From assembly GCA_050011815.1 (NCBI GenBank), contig JBEKIJ010000009.1, positions 1-64,000 on the forward strand: a stretch of 64,000 nucleotides of DNA, written 5' to 3'. The notes beneath the pieces are model-generated. The model searched no databases and had not been told where the DNA came from. It saw only the letters and a list, made by a program, of their open reading frames with translations. The position numbers were made by a program, and so were the translations under genes. The DNA comes from Chersky-840 sp050011815. Lineage in GTDB: Bacteria > Actinomycetota > Acidimicrobiia > Acidimicrobiales > UBA8190. Shown one piece after another: positions 1 to 7,251 of the stretch (positions within the stretch are counted from its first letter, which is position 1; each line of letters opens with the position of its first letter).

Positions 1-28
1 TGGGAGACCCGCCTCTGTAGTTGCATCA

Positions 29-44
29 ATACAAAGTCTTGTAT
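29..44. promoter_or_regulatory. Palindrome and promoter ahead of higBA-like pair
   Basis: The 16 bases read ATACAA-AGTC-TTGTAT, a perfect inverted repeat with 6-bp arms. It ends ten bases before the toxin GTG start and overlaps a TATACT -10-like hexamer at 42 to 47, with TTGCAT at 21 to 26 as a weak -35. Antitoxins of this type normally repress their own promoter through such a palindrome, so it is probably the HigA operator. The role is inferred. Confidence 0.55.
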
Positions 45-54
45 ACTCTGTACC

Positions 55-396
55 GTGAAGCCAGTCCCCTTCATAGGGGGCTCTGAGGAGGAACTTCGCG
101 CATTTCCTACTGTGGCACGGCACCGAGCCGGCTACCAGCTCTACTTGGTGCAGATGGGGGACGCTCCCCACGACAGCAAACCCATGCCGTCGGTCGGGCC
201 GGGGTGCCGGGAGATCCGCGTGCGCGAGTCAAGTGGAGCATTTCGGGTGTTCTTCGTTGCGAGCGTCGGGAAAGACGTGTACGTGCTGCACTGCTTTCAG
301 AAGAAGACCCAGCAGACTCCGCAGGCTGCTCTCGCCCTCGGAAAGCGCCGATATCAGCAGATGATGGAGATTGTGGGAGGGAAGGGACACAGATGA
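55..396 (+). CDS. HigB/RelE-type toxin (phage Gp49-like)
   Basis: A 113-residue basic protein with the features of the HigB/Gp49-like (RelE superfamily) toxins, which cleave mRNA on the ribosome. Visible support is the REIRVRESSGAFRVFFV stretch (about residues 51 to 67), matching the family pattern of an R-E-hydrophobic-R strand followed by R-hydrophobic-Y/F-F, and the YVLHCFQKKTQQTP stretch (about 76 to 90), the usual catalytic-strand region with F-K-K. The start is GTG at 55, just after the palindrome and promoter. The toxin gene comes first and its stop overlaps the antitoxin start (ATGA), the toxin-first order typical of higBA. I am sure of the family; activity cannot be judged from sequence. 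Confidence 0.85.
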   Translation: MKPVPFIGGSEEELRAFPTVARHRAGYQLYLVQMGDAPHDSKPMPSVGPGCREIRVRESSGAFRVFFVASVGKDVYVLHCFQKKTQQTPQAALALGKRRYQQMMEIVGGKGHR

Positions 397-674
397 CGAC
401 CAAGCGATACAAGAGCGTCTGGGACGCAATCGGAGAGGATCCGGCCACGGCCGAGAACCTGAAGATCCGAGCTGGCCTGATGCGGAAGCTCGCGGATTAC
501 ATCACCGCGACAGGCATGACCCAGTCAGAAGCGGCCAAGCGGCTCGGGGTGACTCAGCCGCGAATCTCCGACCTCACCCGAGGCAAGGTCGACCTGTTCA
601 GTATCGACAGTCTGGTCAACATGCTCGGCGCCGCCGGGCTACACGTCGACATCCGAGTGAGAAAGGCGAGTTGA
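393..674 (+). CDS. HigA-type XRE antitoxin
   Basis: A 93-residue helix-turn-helix protein. The central part (about residues 40 to 75) has the XRE pattern, with TQSEAAKRLGVTQPRISDL as the DNA-binding helices, followed by a short C-terminal segment expected to wrap the toxin. The ATG at 393 overlaps the toxin TGA by 4 bp, so translation of the two is coupled. The N-terminal sequence (TTKRYKSVWDAIGEDP) is like the HTH_37 group of antitoxins. It is expected to neutralise the upstream HigB-like toxin and bind the palindrome at 29 to 44. Longer upstream starts exist but would read through the toxin gene in another frame, so I reject them. Confidence 0.85.
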   Translation: MTTKRYKSVWDAIGEDPATAENLKIRAGLMRKLADYITATGMTQSEAAKRLGVTQPRISDLTRGKVDLFSIDSLVNMLGAAGLHVDIRVRKAS

Positions 675-828
675 TAGACATCGCAGTCGAGTTCAAGTTC
701 GGGCCGATCCGTTGAATCCTGGGATCTCATGCAGCAAGCGCCGAGAGCGCATATGGGTAGAGTTCGCTGCCCCGTGTGAATTAGATCCGCGGAAGGGTCT
801 GTCCGAACTTTTGTGTAATCCGGGTGAC

Positions 829-926
829 CGCGTAGGAGGACTCGAACTGCCGACAGGCCCGTTGCCGGTCACCAGGCCTCCGCGCCCGCACCCCGGGGGC
901 CTCAAGGCGCTTCGCCACGCCTGCGC
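829..926 (-). tRNA. Degenerate tRNA-like sequence (Leu/Ser-like), probable remnant
   Basis: Read on the minus strand, the segment starts GCGCAGG and ends CCTACGC, which pair over 7 bp with one mismatch. It contains TGGCGAAG (D-arm-like), CTTGAGG (a Leu GAG-type anticodon loop) and GTTCGAGTC (T-loop), with a long variable region. The T-stem and anticodon stem pair poorly and no CCA is encoded. I read it as a decayed type II tRNA or a chance resemblance, not a functional gene. It abuts the first copy of the 59-bp repeat, which could matter if this was an integration site. Confidence 0.3.
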
Positions 927-929
927 AAT

Positions 930-988
930 CTGATTATCGGCCCATCGACCAGGGCAGCGCGGTTCGGATTGAAGTCGGTTGGGACTGC
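930..988 (+). repeat. 59-bp imperfect direct repeat, copy A
   Basis: This segment matches 3498 to 3556 in the same orientation, with 54 of 59 positions identical by eye and no gaps. The last 33 bases (956 to 988) are identical to 3524 to 3556; all five differences lie in the first part. The repeats bracket the XRE/nucleotidyltransferase and Fic genes. Function unknown: a dispersed repeat, a duplicated integration site or a remnant of a mobile unit are all possible. Confidence 0.85.
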
Positions 989-1015
989 GAGATATATCCG
1001 GTCCGCGTTTCGATT

Positions 1016-1531
1016 TCAGCTCGGGGGATTACTCTCCCGGCGCTCTCGGTCGAATCGATACAGGATCGGCAGGACTTGGAGGTCCTTCGGTCGTCCGGCA
1101 GCCTCTTTGGAGCGGATGACGTCGCTGAGGTCGGCGACCATGACGTCGACGGAGTCGACCCTCATTCTGCGAGCCCTCACCGCAAGCTCTTCGTATCCGC
1201 CTGGAATACCGCTGGGCCAGAACGAGATGTCGAACTCACCGAAGTGGCATATGAGATTCCAAACCGACGACGCTGCGAGTGACCGGCCATCGTGGTTAAA
1301 CGGAAGTCCTTCATCGACGGCATCCGTCCGTATCCGAGCTCCGAGTTCCTTGAGCGCTGCCGACAGCCGAGTGAGATTCTCGAGCGAGGAGTCCGGTGTC
1401 AGATCGATGTCCCTGGTGGCTGGAATAGGAGCGTGTTGAGCGATTGCTGCGAACGCGCCGATAACGACGAACTTGACGTTGTGGCGGTTCAGGACATCAA
1501 CGATGGCTGCCGCATTGAGAGGTTCCGTCAT
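1016..1531 (-). CDS. Nucleotidyltransferase-fold protein, candidate toxin
   Basis: A 171-residue protein with the minimal nucleotidyltransferase signature: a GAFAAIAQH turn (about residues 25 to 33) followed by TRDIDLTPD (about 39 to 47), where Asp41 and Asp43 would bind metal. It is of the AbiEii/DUF6036-like kind, in which stand-alone nucleotidyltransferases modify tRNA or proteins. The ATG at 1531 overlaps the stop of the upstream XRE gene by 4 bp, so the two are made together, in antitoxin-then-toxin order. I infer a toxin-antitoxin or phage-defence role from context and family; substrate unknown. It could alternatively be a housekeeping sugar or tRNA nucleotidyltransferase-like protein. 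Confidence 0.75.
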   Translation of the reverse strand: MTEPLNAAAIVDVLNRHNVKFVVIGAFAAIAQHAPIPATRDIDLTPDSSLENLTRLSAALKELGARIRTDAVDEGLPFNHDGRSLAASSVWNLICHFGEFDISFWPSGIPGGYEELAVRARRMRVDSVDVMVADLSDVIRSKEAAGRPKDLQVLPILYRFDRERRESNPPS

Positions 1532-1875
1532 AGGGACAGGTCACTCGCTCCAACGGGCTCTGCGTTGCGCCATGCCTCGATCTGTTGGTCTCTGCGCCGA
1601 CGCTCTCTTGGGCTACGCCTCGAATCGAGCCTGATGAGCACCTCGTCATGAGGGTCACTCGGGACGAGACGCATGCTCAGGTCGAATCCGGCTGCCTTTA
1701 ATAGTCGCATCAGAGTTGGAATGGTCGGCTGCCGGCGATCGCGTTCGTATGCCGAGATCATCGTCGCCGGTACCCCAGCTCGTTCACTGAGCTGTCCTTG
1801 GCTCAGGCCACTCTTGATCCGGGCCAGCTGTAACAGGGCCGCTGCCGGTGAGGGGATATAAGACGATTGTGCCAT
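1528..1875 (-). CDS. XRE-family regulator, candidate antitoxin
   Basis: A 115-residue protein whose first two thirds is an XRE helix-turn-helix, with GLSQGQLSERAGVPATMI and SAYERDRRQPTIPTLMRLL (about residues 23 to 59) as the recognition region. A charged, Arg-rich tail follows (SRRSPRERRRRDQQ). I start it at the ATG at 1875, which lies inside the palindrome at 1866 to 1883; an upstream in-frame extension to 2031 has no sign of coding and would cross that operator. Its last bases overlap the nucleotidyltransferase start. The layout, with an autorepressor binding over its own start codon, is inferred from the palindrome position. Confidence 0.8.
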   Translation of the reverse strand: MAQSSYIPSPAAALLQLARIKSGLSQGQLSERAGVPATMISAYERDRRQPTIPTLMRLLKAAGFDLSMRLVPSDPHDEVLIRLDSRRSPRERRRRDQQIEAWRNAEPVGASDLSL

Positions 1876-1883
1876 AACACAAT
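1866..1883. promoter_or_regulatory. Palindromic operator over the XRE start codon
   Basis: The sequence is ATTGTG-CCATAA-CACAAT, a perfect 6-bp-arm inverted repeat with the XRE gene ATG in its centre (minus strand). On the minus strand TATGCT/TACAAT hexamers lie just upstream (about 1880 to 1893), giving a promoter very close to the start. Binding here would block both transcription and initiation. The binding protein is presumably the XRE product. Confidence 0.6.
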
Positions 1884-2030
1884 TGTAGCATAACTCGCTT
1901 TGTCCATCCGGTTGTCCATCTATTCCGGCGCACTGGACGGACGCAGGCAGACAGGGCCGACGTTCTGCGTAACACGCCAGGCTGAGAAGGACTGGAGCAC
2001 GCGCAGTGGACGCGTCCATCCGCACTCTCA

Positions 2031-2066
2031 AGGTGGAGACACGGGTTCGAATCCCTTTGGGCTGCT
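2031..2066 (+). tRNA. tRNA 3'-end-like fragment
   Basis: The stretch contains ACGGGTTCGAATCCCTT, a T-arm-like stem-loop with four of five stem pairs and a canonical TTCGAAT loop, preceded by AGGTGGAGAC. No matching 5' half or acceptor stem is found upstream, so this is at most the 3' end of a tRNA, as left when an element integrates into a tRNA gene. The stretch 1884 to 2173 holds nothing else that I can support. Confidence 0.3.
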
Positions 2067-2173
2067 CGCTGAGATTGACCCCGTTCGGCGGTCCAGTTGA
2101 CCTTGACCCCGATTATTGGCCCACGGGAATGAGAGTTTGGTCGTGAGCAACCGGTCGCGTGCGAGGTCTAACT

Positions 2174-3319
2174 TCAGACCGGACTCCAGTGTGTGGCCAT
2201 CGCGATGAGCTCGGACGCCACCCAAAAGCGACGGGGTCGCCCCGGCCCGGCCATTGCCTTCTCGTAGGGCTCGAGGATGCCTCGCTCAGCCAGCAAGGCG
2301 AGAGCTGCCCGCGCCGCGCGCTCGGATACGGCAACGCGGTCCGCGATCAGATCCGATGAGACGACAGGGTGCTCGACCAGGACGGGGAGCACCAACCGGG
2401 CTGTGGCGTCGGCACGCAGGTCATCGATGCGCCGGCTCCACTCCGCGAGGATTTGCTCTGAGCGCACCAGTAGCGCCTCGGCAGCCTCGCTCGAGTACTG
2501 AAGTTCAGCCGCCAGCCATTCGACCCATGGGTCGAGCTCGCCGAGACGGAACCTGGTCATGCCGGCGAGATATCCACCGGGGTCGCGGGCGATGAAGACG
2601 CTGACGGGGGGAGGGACCGTGGTCCCTGTGCGGTGTGCGAGGATCCAGCCGATCAGAATGCGCCCGATCCGGCCGTTGCCGTCCCCGTATGGGTGGATGA
2701 TCTCGAACTGGGCATGGGCGACTGCAGCCTGGGTGATCGGGTCGACCCGCTCGGAATTCACGAAGCTGACAAGGTCGACCATGAGATCCTCGACCCGATC
2801 AGGCGGAGGAGGGACGAAGGATGCGCTGCGCGGTGAGGTCCCACCGATCCAGGACTGGGCGGTGCGAAAGGCGCCGACCATCTCCTCGGGCAAACGACCC
2901 GTCGGGCCCATGAGGCGCCGGTGCCACTCGTGGATGTCCTCTATGGCGAGGTTGCGCTCAGCCCTGTCTAGGGCGTAGCGCACCGCTGTGAGGTTGTCGG
3001 CCACCCAAGCGGCGGTGGCGTTTGAGGTGTCGCCGACTTCGGCCGCAGCAACGTCGGCGAGAGGGGTGCGCAGTCCCTCAATGTGCGAGGACGCCACTCC
3101 CTCTGCCCGTAGCAATAACAAGGCGAGGGGCTCGAAGCGTGCGGAGGCGCCGCCACTCACTCGCACGGCCGCGATGGCTTGTTCGGTGCGGCGGGCCGTG
3201 TGAATGCCGACCTCGAAGTCCTGGCCCGCGAGGAGGTCCGGGACCCAGGCTTGGACGGGTGCGCCGTTCCACGTGACGGGCTCCTCGTGACCCCGCTCGT
3301 AGCCTTCCGTTATGGGCAC
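2174..3319 (-). CDS. Fic-domain AMP-transferase-like protein with winged-helix tail
   Basis: A 381-residue protein with an intact Fic core motif HPYGDGNGRIGR (residues 209 to 220; catalytic His209, phosphate-binding GNGR). An inhibitory helix motif SSHIEG (77 to 82) lies upstream, which makes it a class II Fic protein whose activity is restrained by its own glutamate. The C-terminal 90 residues (about 280 to 370) look like a winged helix, as in the COG3177 group. Such proteins transfer AMP or related groups onto target proteins. The start is GTG at 3319. No separate antitoxin is visible, consistent with the internal inhibitory helix. A palindrome cluster lies at its promoter, and the gene is bracketed by 59-bp repeats together with the XRE/NTase pair. 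Confidence 0.9.
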   Translation of the reverse strand: MPITEGYERGHEEPVTWNGAPVQAWVPDLLAGQDFEVGIHTARRTEQAIAAVRVSGGASARFEPLALLLLRAEGVASSHIEGLRTPLADVAAAEVGDTSNATAAWVADNLTAVRYALDRAERNLAIEDIHEWHRRLMGPTGRLPEEMVGAFRTAQSWIGGTSPRSASFVPPPPDRVEDLMVDLVSFVNSERVDPITQAAVAHAQFEIIHPYGDGNGRIGRILIGWILAHRTGTTVPPPVSVFIARDPGGYLAGMTRFRLGELDPWVEWLAAELQYSSEAAEALLVRSEQILAEWSRRIDDLRADATARLVLPVLVEHPVVSSDLIADRVAVSERAARAALALLAERGILEPYEKAMAGPGRPRRFWVASELIAMATHWSPV

Positions 3320-3353
3320 TATTACGGAATGTTAACACGTTAACTTTCCGTAA
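3305..3353. promoter_or_regulatory. Nested palindromes at the fic promoter
   Basis: TTACGGAA (3322 to 3329) and TTCCGTAA (3346 to 3353) form perfect 8-bp arms around GTTAACACGTTAAC (3331 to 3344), itself almost palindromic. A third partial arm TTCCGTTA lies at 3305 to 3312 inside the fic coding start. The cluster is AT-rich against GC-rich surroundings. It looks like an operator for a dimeric regulator, perhaps the winged helix of the Fic protein. The rest of 3354 to 3761 holds only repeat copy B. Confidence 0.55.
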
Positions 3354-3497
3354 GCCCCCCCGGTAGCGGAAGGCTCCTGGAGGCGGTCCTCATCTGAAGA
3401 TCACCTTGGCTTCAGCGGAACCGCCGTCTGACAAAGGCCCGAACCCCGCCTCCTTGGACCCGGATGGGCTTACGAGGAGTCGCCACGACGGCCCAAG

Positions 3498-3556
3498 CTG
3501 ATTCTCGGGCCTTCGACGAGGGGAGCGCGGTTCGGATTGAAGTCGGTTGGGACTGC
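3498..3556 (+). repeat. 59-bp imperfect direct repeat, copy B
   Basis: Second copy of the repeat at 930 to 988, same orientation and length, five mismatches. It lies in the gap between the fic promoter and the end of the diguanylate cyclase gene. No coding sequence is supported around it. Confidence 0.85.
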
Positions 3557-3761
3557 TGAGTGCAGGCGAAGGTCTCTTCATCGGAGCAAGTTACGAAAGC
3601 GTGATGGACAGAACCTCCGTCGCCGCATCCCGCGTCGCGCGAGAGTCACGGTTGGCCCAGTCCCGTCCATCAGGTCGCTGACACCCGAGAATGCCAGGCT
3701 TCGGACGCTTCGAGTTCCGATTGGACAAGCAGTTCCCACCTCGGCCGGGCTGGCCCGCGTG

Positions 3762-5477
3762 CTATTGCACCCGTGAGGTGGCTGTGGAGCTCAGATTCTG
3801 GGGTCCGGCAACGACGACCTGGTTACGGCCGAGCGCCTTTGCTTCTAGCAATGCGGCGTCGGCTGTCCTCACCATGTCTTCAAAGCGCTGCCCTGCTTGG
3901 GCGCACGCAAGTCCGAAGCTAACCGTGAAGGGAGGGCTGCCAGAAGCCATGAGTTGTATCACCAGTTCTTCGCGGATTCGGTCGAGCACCCGGACGGCTT
4001 GTGTCTCGTCGCAATTGGGCAAGATGACGACGAATTCTTCGCCACCGAAGCGTCCAGGCATGTCGTCAGGGCGGAGCCCGTCGCGAAGGACATGTGCGAA
4101 GACACGTAGAGCGTGATCGCCGGCACTGTGCCCGTATACATCGTTCACCTGCTTGAAGCGGTCGAGGTCACCGAACGCCACGGCATAGGGGGTGCCAGCA
4201 AGGTCGAGCCTGCGGACATTCTCTTCGAGGGAGCGGCGATTCGGTAGGCCGGTGAGGGAATCCACACTGGCTTGGACCTCCGAACGCGAGAATGCTCGCA
4301 TCAGGCCGATCCGGTCTGATGCTCGCCGGGCGACAAGCTCAAGAGCTGCACGTCGGTAGGTATTTGGGGGCGATTCATCGGCACCGGCAGCATGGACGAC
4401 GCCAACAGACATCCCACTGACGCTGACCGGGACACACGTCGCAGAGCACGGGTCAGGCTGCAGGTTGAGGTATGGGCAGGCGTCAAGTGCCAGGCTGGAT
4501 ACAAAGGTGAGGACTTCTCCCCGCTGGGCGGCCGGGCAATCAGCCGGTGACTGCACCGAACACCGATGCGTCGGTTCAGTTCCGGTGGTCACAAACTGCT
4601 GGAAGTGGGCCTGGCTCGAGTCAGCCAGGAGCATTTCCACGCTGAGATCGGGGACCGCCTCGTTAAACGCCTTTCCAACGATTTCGAAGACCCTGTCTTC
4701 TGTGCTGGACATTTCCAGAGCGCGTTGCAGACGTGCCTCGAACTCGTTCGCATTTGCCACCCTTTCGAGGTCGTGGTCACGTTCGGCCAGTTCGGCGTCA
4801 CGACGCCGGGCCGCTCTCCCGAGGAGCCCGTTGCCTACAACAGTGACGGTGAGTGCCAGGCCAGCGACGGCCAAGAACCATTGAATGTCATGAGCGATCG
4901 ATGTCCGGTACTCGGACAGCTGGGCGGTCCACCATGCCTGCTCGGCACCGCGCACGGTACCAAAATCGACGTCGGTCTGTTCGGCCAACACGCTCTGCTT
5001 CGACAGGGATAGCGCAGAGACGGTAGAAGGCTCTGAGGCGGATGAAGAAGATGGACCGCTTAGTGTCCCAAGACGAGCCAGGTCACTGTCAAGCTGCGCT
5101 GACCCCTGAGGCAAGGGTCCCCACCGCCGCACGAGCACTTTGTACTGGCGCCATTCGTCCTCACCCTTCTGTTGTTGAGCGAGAGCTCTCGGCAGGGCCG
5201 CCAGAGTCGACGCTGTCTGTTGACCCGGGGAGGCCAGCCCGAGTTGAAGTTGGCTCGTCCCAATATCTTCCTGGGCGGCTCCGAGCAAACCTTGCGCCGC
5301 GCTTCGATCGATCAGCGCTGTTGCTCGACTGCCTTGAGAGCGAAATGCGACTAATCCGACCGTAGCGAAGGCGAAAATGAGAACCGCACCGAGCGCACCG
5401 ATCAGATACACCCTTCGGTGCAAGGCCATCACCGGCTTCCCTGCAGGCAAACGCTTCCCAGATCTCCGATCACCCAA
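3762..5477 (-). CDS. Membrane diguanylate cyclase with Cys-rich GAF domain
   Basis: A 571-residue protein expected to make cyclic di-GMP. Order: basic N-terminus, membrane segment about 23 to 45, extracytoplasmic region about 46 to 198 rich in Gln, Ser and Ala, second membrane segment about 199 to 221, GAF-like domain about 250 to 395, and GGDEF domain about 400 to 560. The active site FGGEEF is at 477 to 482 and an inhibitory RxxD site (RPDD) sits at 469 to 472, so product feedback is likely. DSLTGLPNRR opens the GGDEF domain. The GAF part has five cysteines (306, 314, 334, 343, 348), a pattern known in some GAF-GGDEF proteins and possibly metal or redox related. It stands alone; no phosphodiesterase is nearby. 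The start may also be Met17. Confidence 0.92.
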   Translation of the reverse strand: MGDRRSGKRLPAGKPVMALHRRVYLIGALGAVLIFAFATVGLVAFRSQGSRATALIDRSAAQGLLGAAQEDIGTSQLQLGLASPGQQTASTLAALPRALAQQQKGEDEWRQYKVLVRRWGPLPQGSAQLDSDLARLGTLSGPSSSSASEPSTVSALSLSKQSVLAEQTDVDFGTVRGAEQAWWTAQLSEYRTSIAHDIQWFLAVAGLALTVTVVGNGLLGRAARRRDAELAERDHDLERVANANEFEARLQRALEMSSTEDRVFEIVGKAFNEAVPDLSVEMLLADSSQAHFQQFVTTGTEPTHRCSVQSPADCPAAQRGEVLTFVSSLALDACPYLNLQPDPCSATCVPVSVSGMSVGVVHAAGADESPPNTYRRAALELVARRASDRIGLMRAFSRSEVQASVDSLTGLPNRRSLEENVRRLDLAGTPYAVAFGDLDRFKQVNDVYGHSAGDHALRVFAHVLRDGLRPDDMPGRFGGEEFVVILPNCDETQAVRVLDRIREELVIQLMASGSPPFTVSFGLACAQAGQRFEDMVRTADAALLEAKALGRNQVVVAGPQNLSSTATSRVQ

Positions 5478-5599
5478 AGCGAGTCCGGTCTGGTGCCACC
5501 TCGTCCATATCGGCCTTTGGCGCCCACAACTTTAGCGAGGTGGGCCGCTGGGTTGGCAGATTACGCTGTGGCAGAGGCACCCGGTGATCGTCCGGTGCC

Positions 5600-5935
5600 A
5601 ACTGGACATAGTTCGCAAGGCCGAGTCCAAAGCTGCCCCACGACGTGATCCGGGTCGTGGTGAAAGAGAGGCGAGCCGCATACGCCGACTCCGACGCCCT
5701 GGCCGCCCAGGTGGGCGCTCGAGTTCTGGCCAAGTGCATCGAACGTCGCACCCGGCGTGGCGAGCAACCTACACGAAGGGCTGACTTAGACCCCACCATG
5801 GCCGCACGCTGTGTCTTCCACTCCGGCGCGCACGCTGCCACCGACCAACGCCATCGAGTTGATGATCAAGATCTGCCGAGACCACTCTCGCAACGTGAAG
5901 CACTGGGCCGTCACTCAAATCCCACACTGGACGGG
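5600..5935 (+). pseudogene. IS256-family transposase remnant
   Basis: No intact gene covers this gap, but pieces of a mutator-type transposase can be read in shifting + frames. KLPHDVIRVVVKERRAAYAD (about 5632 to 5691) and TNAIELMIKICRDHSRNVKHW (ends near 5907) match the C-terminal half of the actinobacterial IS256 group, which has TNxIESMIxICREHxxNVKxW. At least one frameshift separates the two pieces and the C-terminus is lost. I see no terminal inverted repeats. It marks a past insertion between the cyclase and protease genes. Confidence 0.6.
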
Positions 5936-5941
5936 AACACC

Positions 5942-6991
5942 TCACGCCTTGGAGATCAGTTTCGCAACGAGCAACGCCTGATCGATGGGGATAGCAAATC
6001 CTTCGCTATTTCCATATCGGAACTGAAAGCCGGTCGCCGACGCCGTGTCAATGGCAATTACCTCTCCGCTGGCGTTGATGAGCGGGCCTCCGGAGTCACC
6101 AGCCTGGACCGCTGCGTCAATCTGAACTAGGCCAGAGAGTTGCTCTGATGAACCAGTTACCTCGTCTTGGGCTGTAATGGTTTGGTTCAGTGCTGTCACC
6201 GAGCCCACCGCGGCACTTGGAATACCCCCAGCTCCTCCGGCATTGCCTACGGCTGTTACAGAGTCGTGCACAGCCACCCGAGAAGAGTCGCCTGTCCGCA
6301 CCTTCTGCAATCTGGATGCACCTTGAAGTTGAAGAAGGGCGATATCGTCGGCTTCGTCGGTTCCTACTACGGTCGCGGTGTATGTGCGCCCGTTACCCAC
6401 GTCGACTGCTTTGATGATTGCAGCATCCTCGATCACGTGATTGTTCGTGAGGACTTCTCCAGTAGATGTGAGGACGATTCCGGTGCCGGCAGCGGACCCG
6501 CCGCCGTTGAGGACAGTGTTGATGTCTACGACTCCCCGCTCCACTGATGTCAGGAGAGACGGACCGCCATTGGTGGCGTCGCTTGAGGAGCTTGGGAGCG
6601 CGCTACTGGCTGGCGTACTGCTCCTCGTGGACGTGGTTTGTCCTGTGGACCGGAGCGCGAGCGTGGTAACAAACGCGGTCACGATCGCCGAAGCTCCCAT
6701 AGAGAGAAACAAGATGCCCACTGAGAGCAGGACCGTTCGAGTTGGGTGTGGACGAGAAATCCTCTGTGGGGAACTCGATTGTCGAGCTCTGAGCCATCCC
6801 TTCTCGCCGCCACCGTCACCAGACGGGTACTGAGGGGGCCGTGAGCCCATGCCCATCCCGGCATCGGCGGATTCCTCACTCTTTCTGTCGGGCGTCAATG
6901 TGTCTGCCTCTGAGGCTGACGCTGAGGCCTCGTCATTTCGACTCATCTCGGGGGGACCCCCTGTGTGATCAACAAGCTCTCGTTCGTCCAC
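5942..6991 (-). CDS. Membrane-anchored HtrA-like serine protease without PDZ
   Basis: A 349-residue protein with a cytoplasmic Ser/Pro-rich N-terminus (1 to 84), one membrane segment (about 86 to 110), a Ser/Thr-rich linker and a trypsin-like domain (about 148 to 349). The triad is His185 (LTNNHVIEDA), Asp216 (ADDIALLQL) and Ser300 (QAGDSGGPL). The family normally ends in one or two PDZ domains, but this protein stops after the protease domain (LLVAKLISKA), so it is a PDZ-less version working outside the membrane, probably in protein quality control or processing. The ATG at 6991 gives the full N-terminus; MSRNDE at residue 16 is an alternative. The 260 bp upstream hold no gene that I can support. 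Confidence 0.9.
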   Translation of the reverse strand: MDERELVDHTGGPPEMSRNDEASASASEADTLTPDRKSEESADAGMGMGSRPPQYPSGDGGGEKGWLRARQSSSPQRISRPHPTRTVLLSVGILFLSMGASAIVTAFVTTLALRSTGQTTSTRSSTPASSALPSSSSDATNGGPSLLTSVERGVVDINTVLNGGGSAAGTGIVLTSTGEVLTNNHVIEDAAIIKAVDVGNGRTYTATVVGTDEADDIALLQLQGASRLQKVRTGDSSRVAVHDSVTAVGNAGGAGGIPSAAVGSVTALNQTITAQDEVTGSSEQLSGLVQIDAAVQAGDSGGPLINASGEVIAIDTASATGFQFRYGNSEGFAIPIDQALLVAKLISKA

Positions 6992-7251
6992 GACGCTCTG
7001 CCTTGCTCTGCCACTAGTAGATGACTGGGACCTGTGAGAGCGATGCGAACCATCTATGACTCTCCTTCGAGTTCATCCCGGATCACTTCGACCGTGGTGC
7101 CAGACCTGAGGCTCAATTGGTCAGTCCTAAGAGGATCCCGCCCCGTTACCACCATCACCAACCGACTTCCGGTGCGGGGGCCGAAGCGATTGCGTCCCGA
7201 TGGATCCGTTGTTTGCAGTAGCTGAATCATCAATTGCGTGGCCGATGAATA

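Noticed and set aside
829..926. Functional tRNA gene
   Set aside because: Acceptor pairing has a mismatch and the T and anticodon stems fail, so it is listed only as a remnant.
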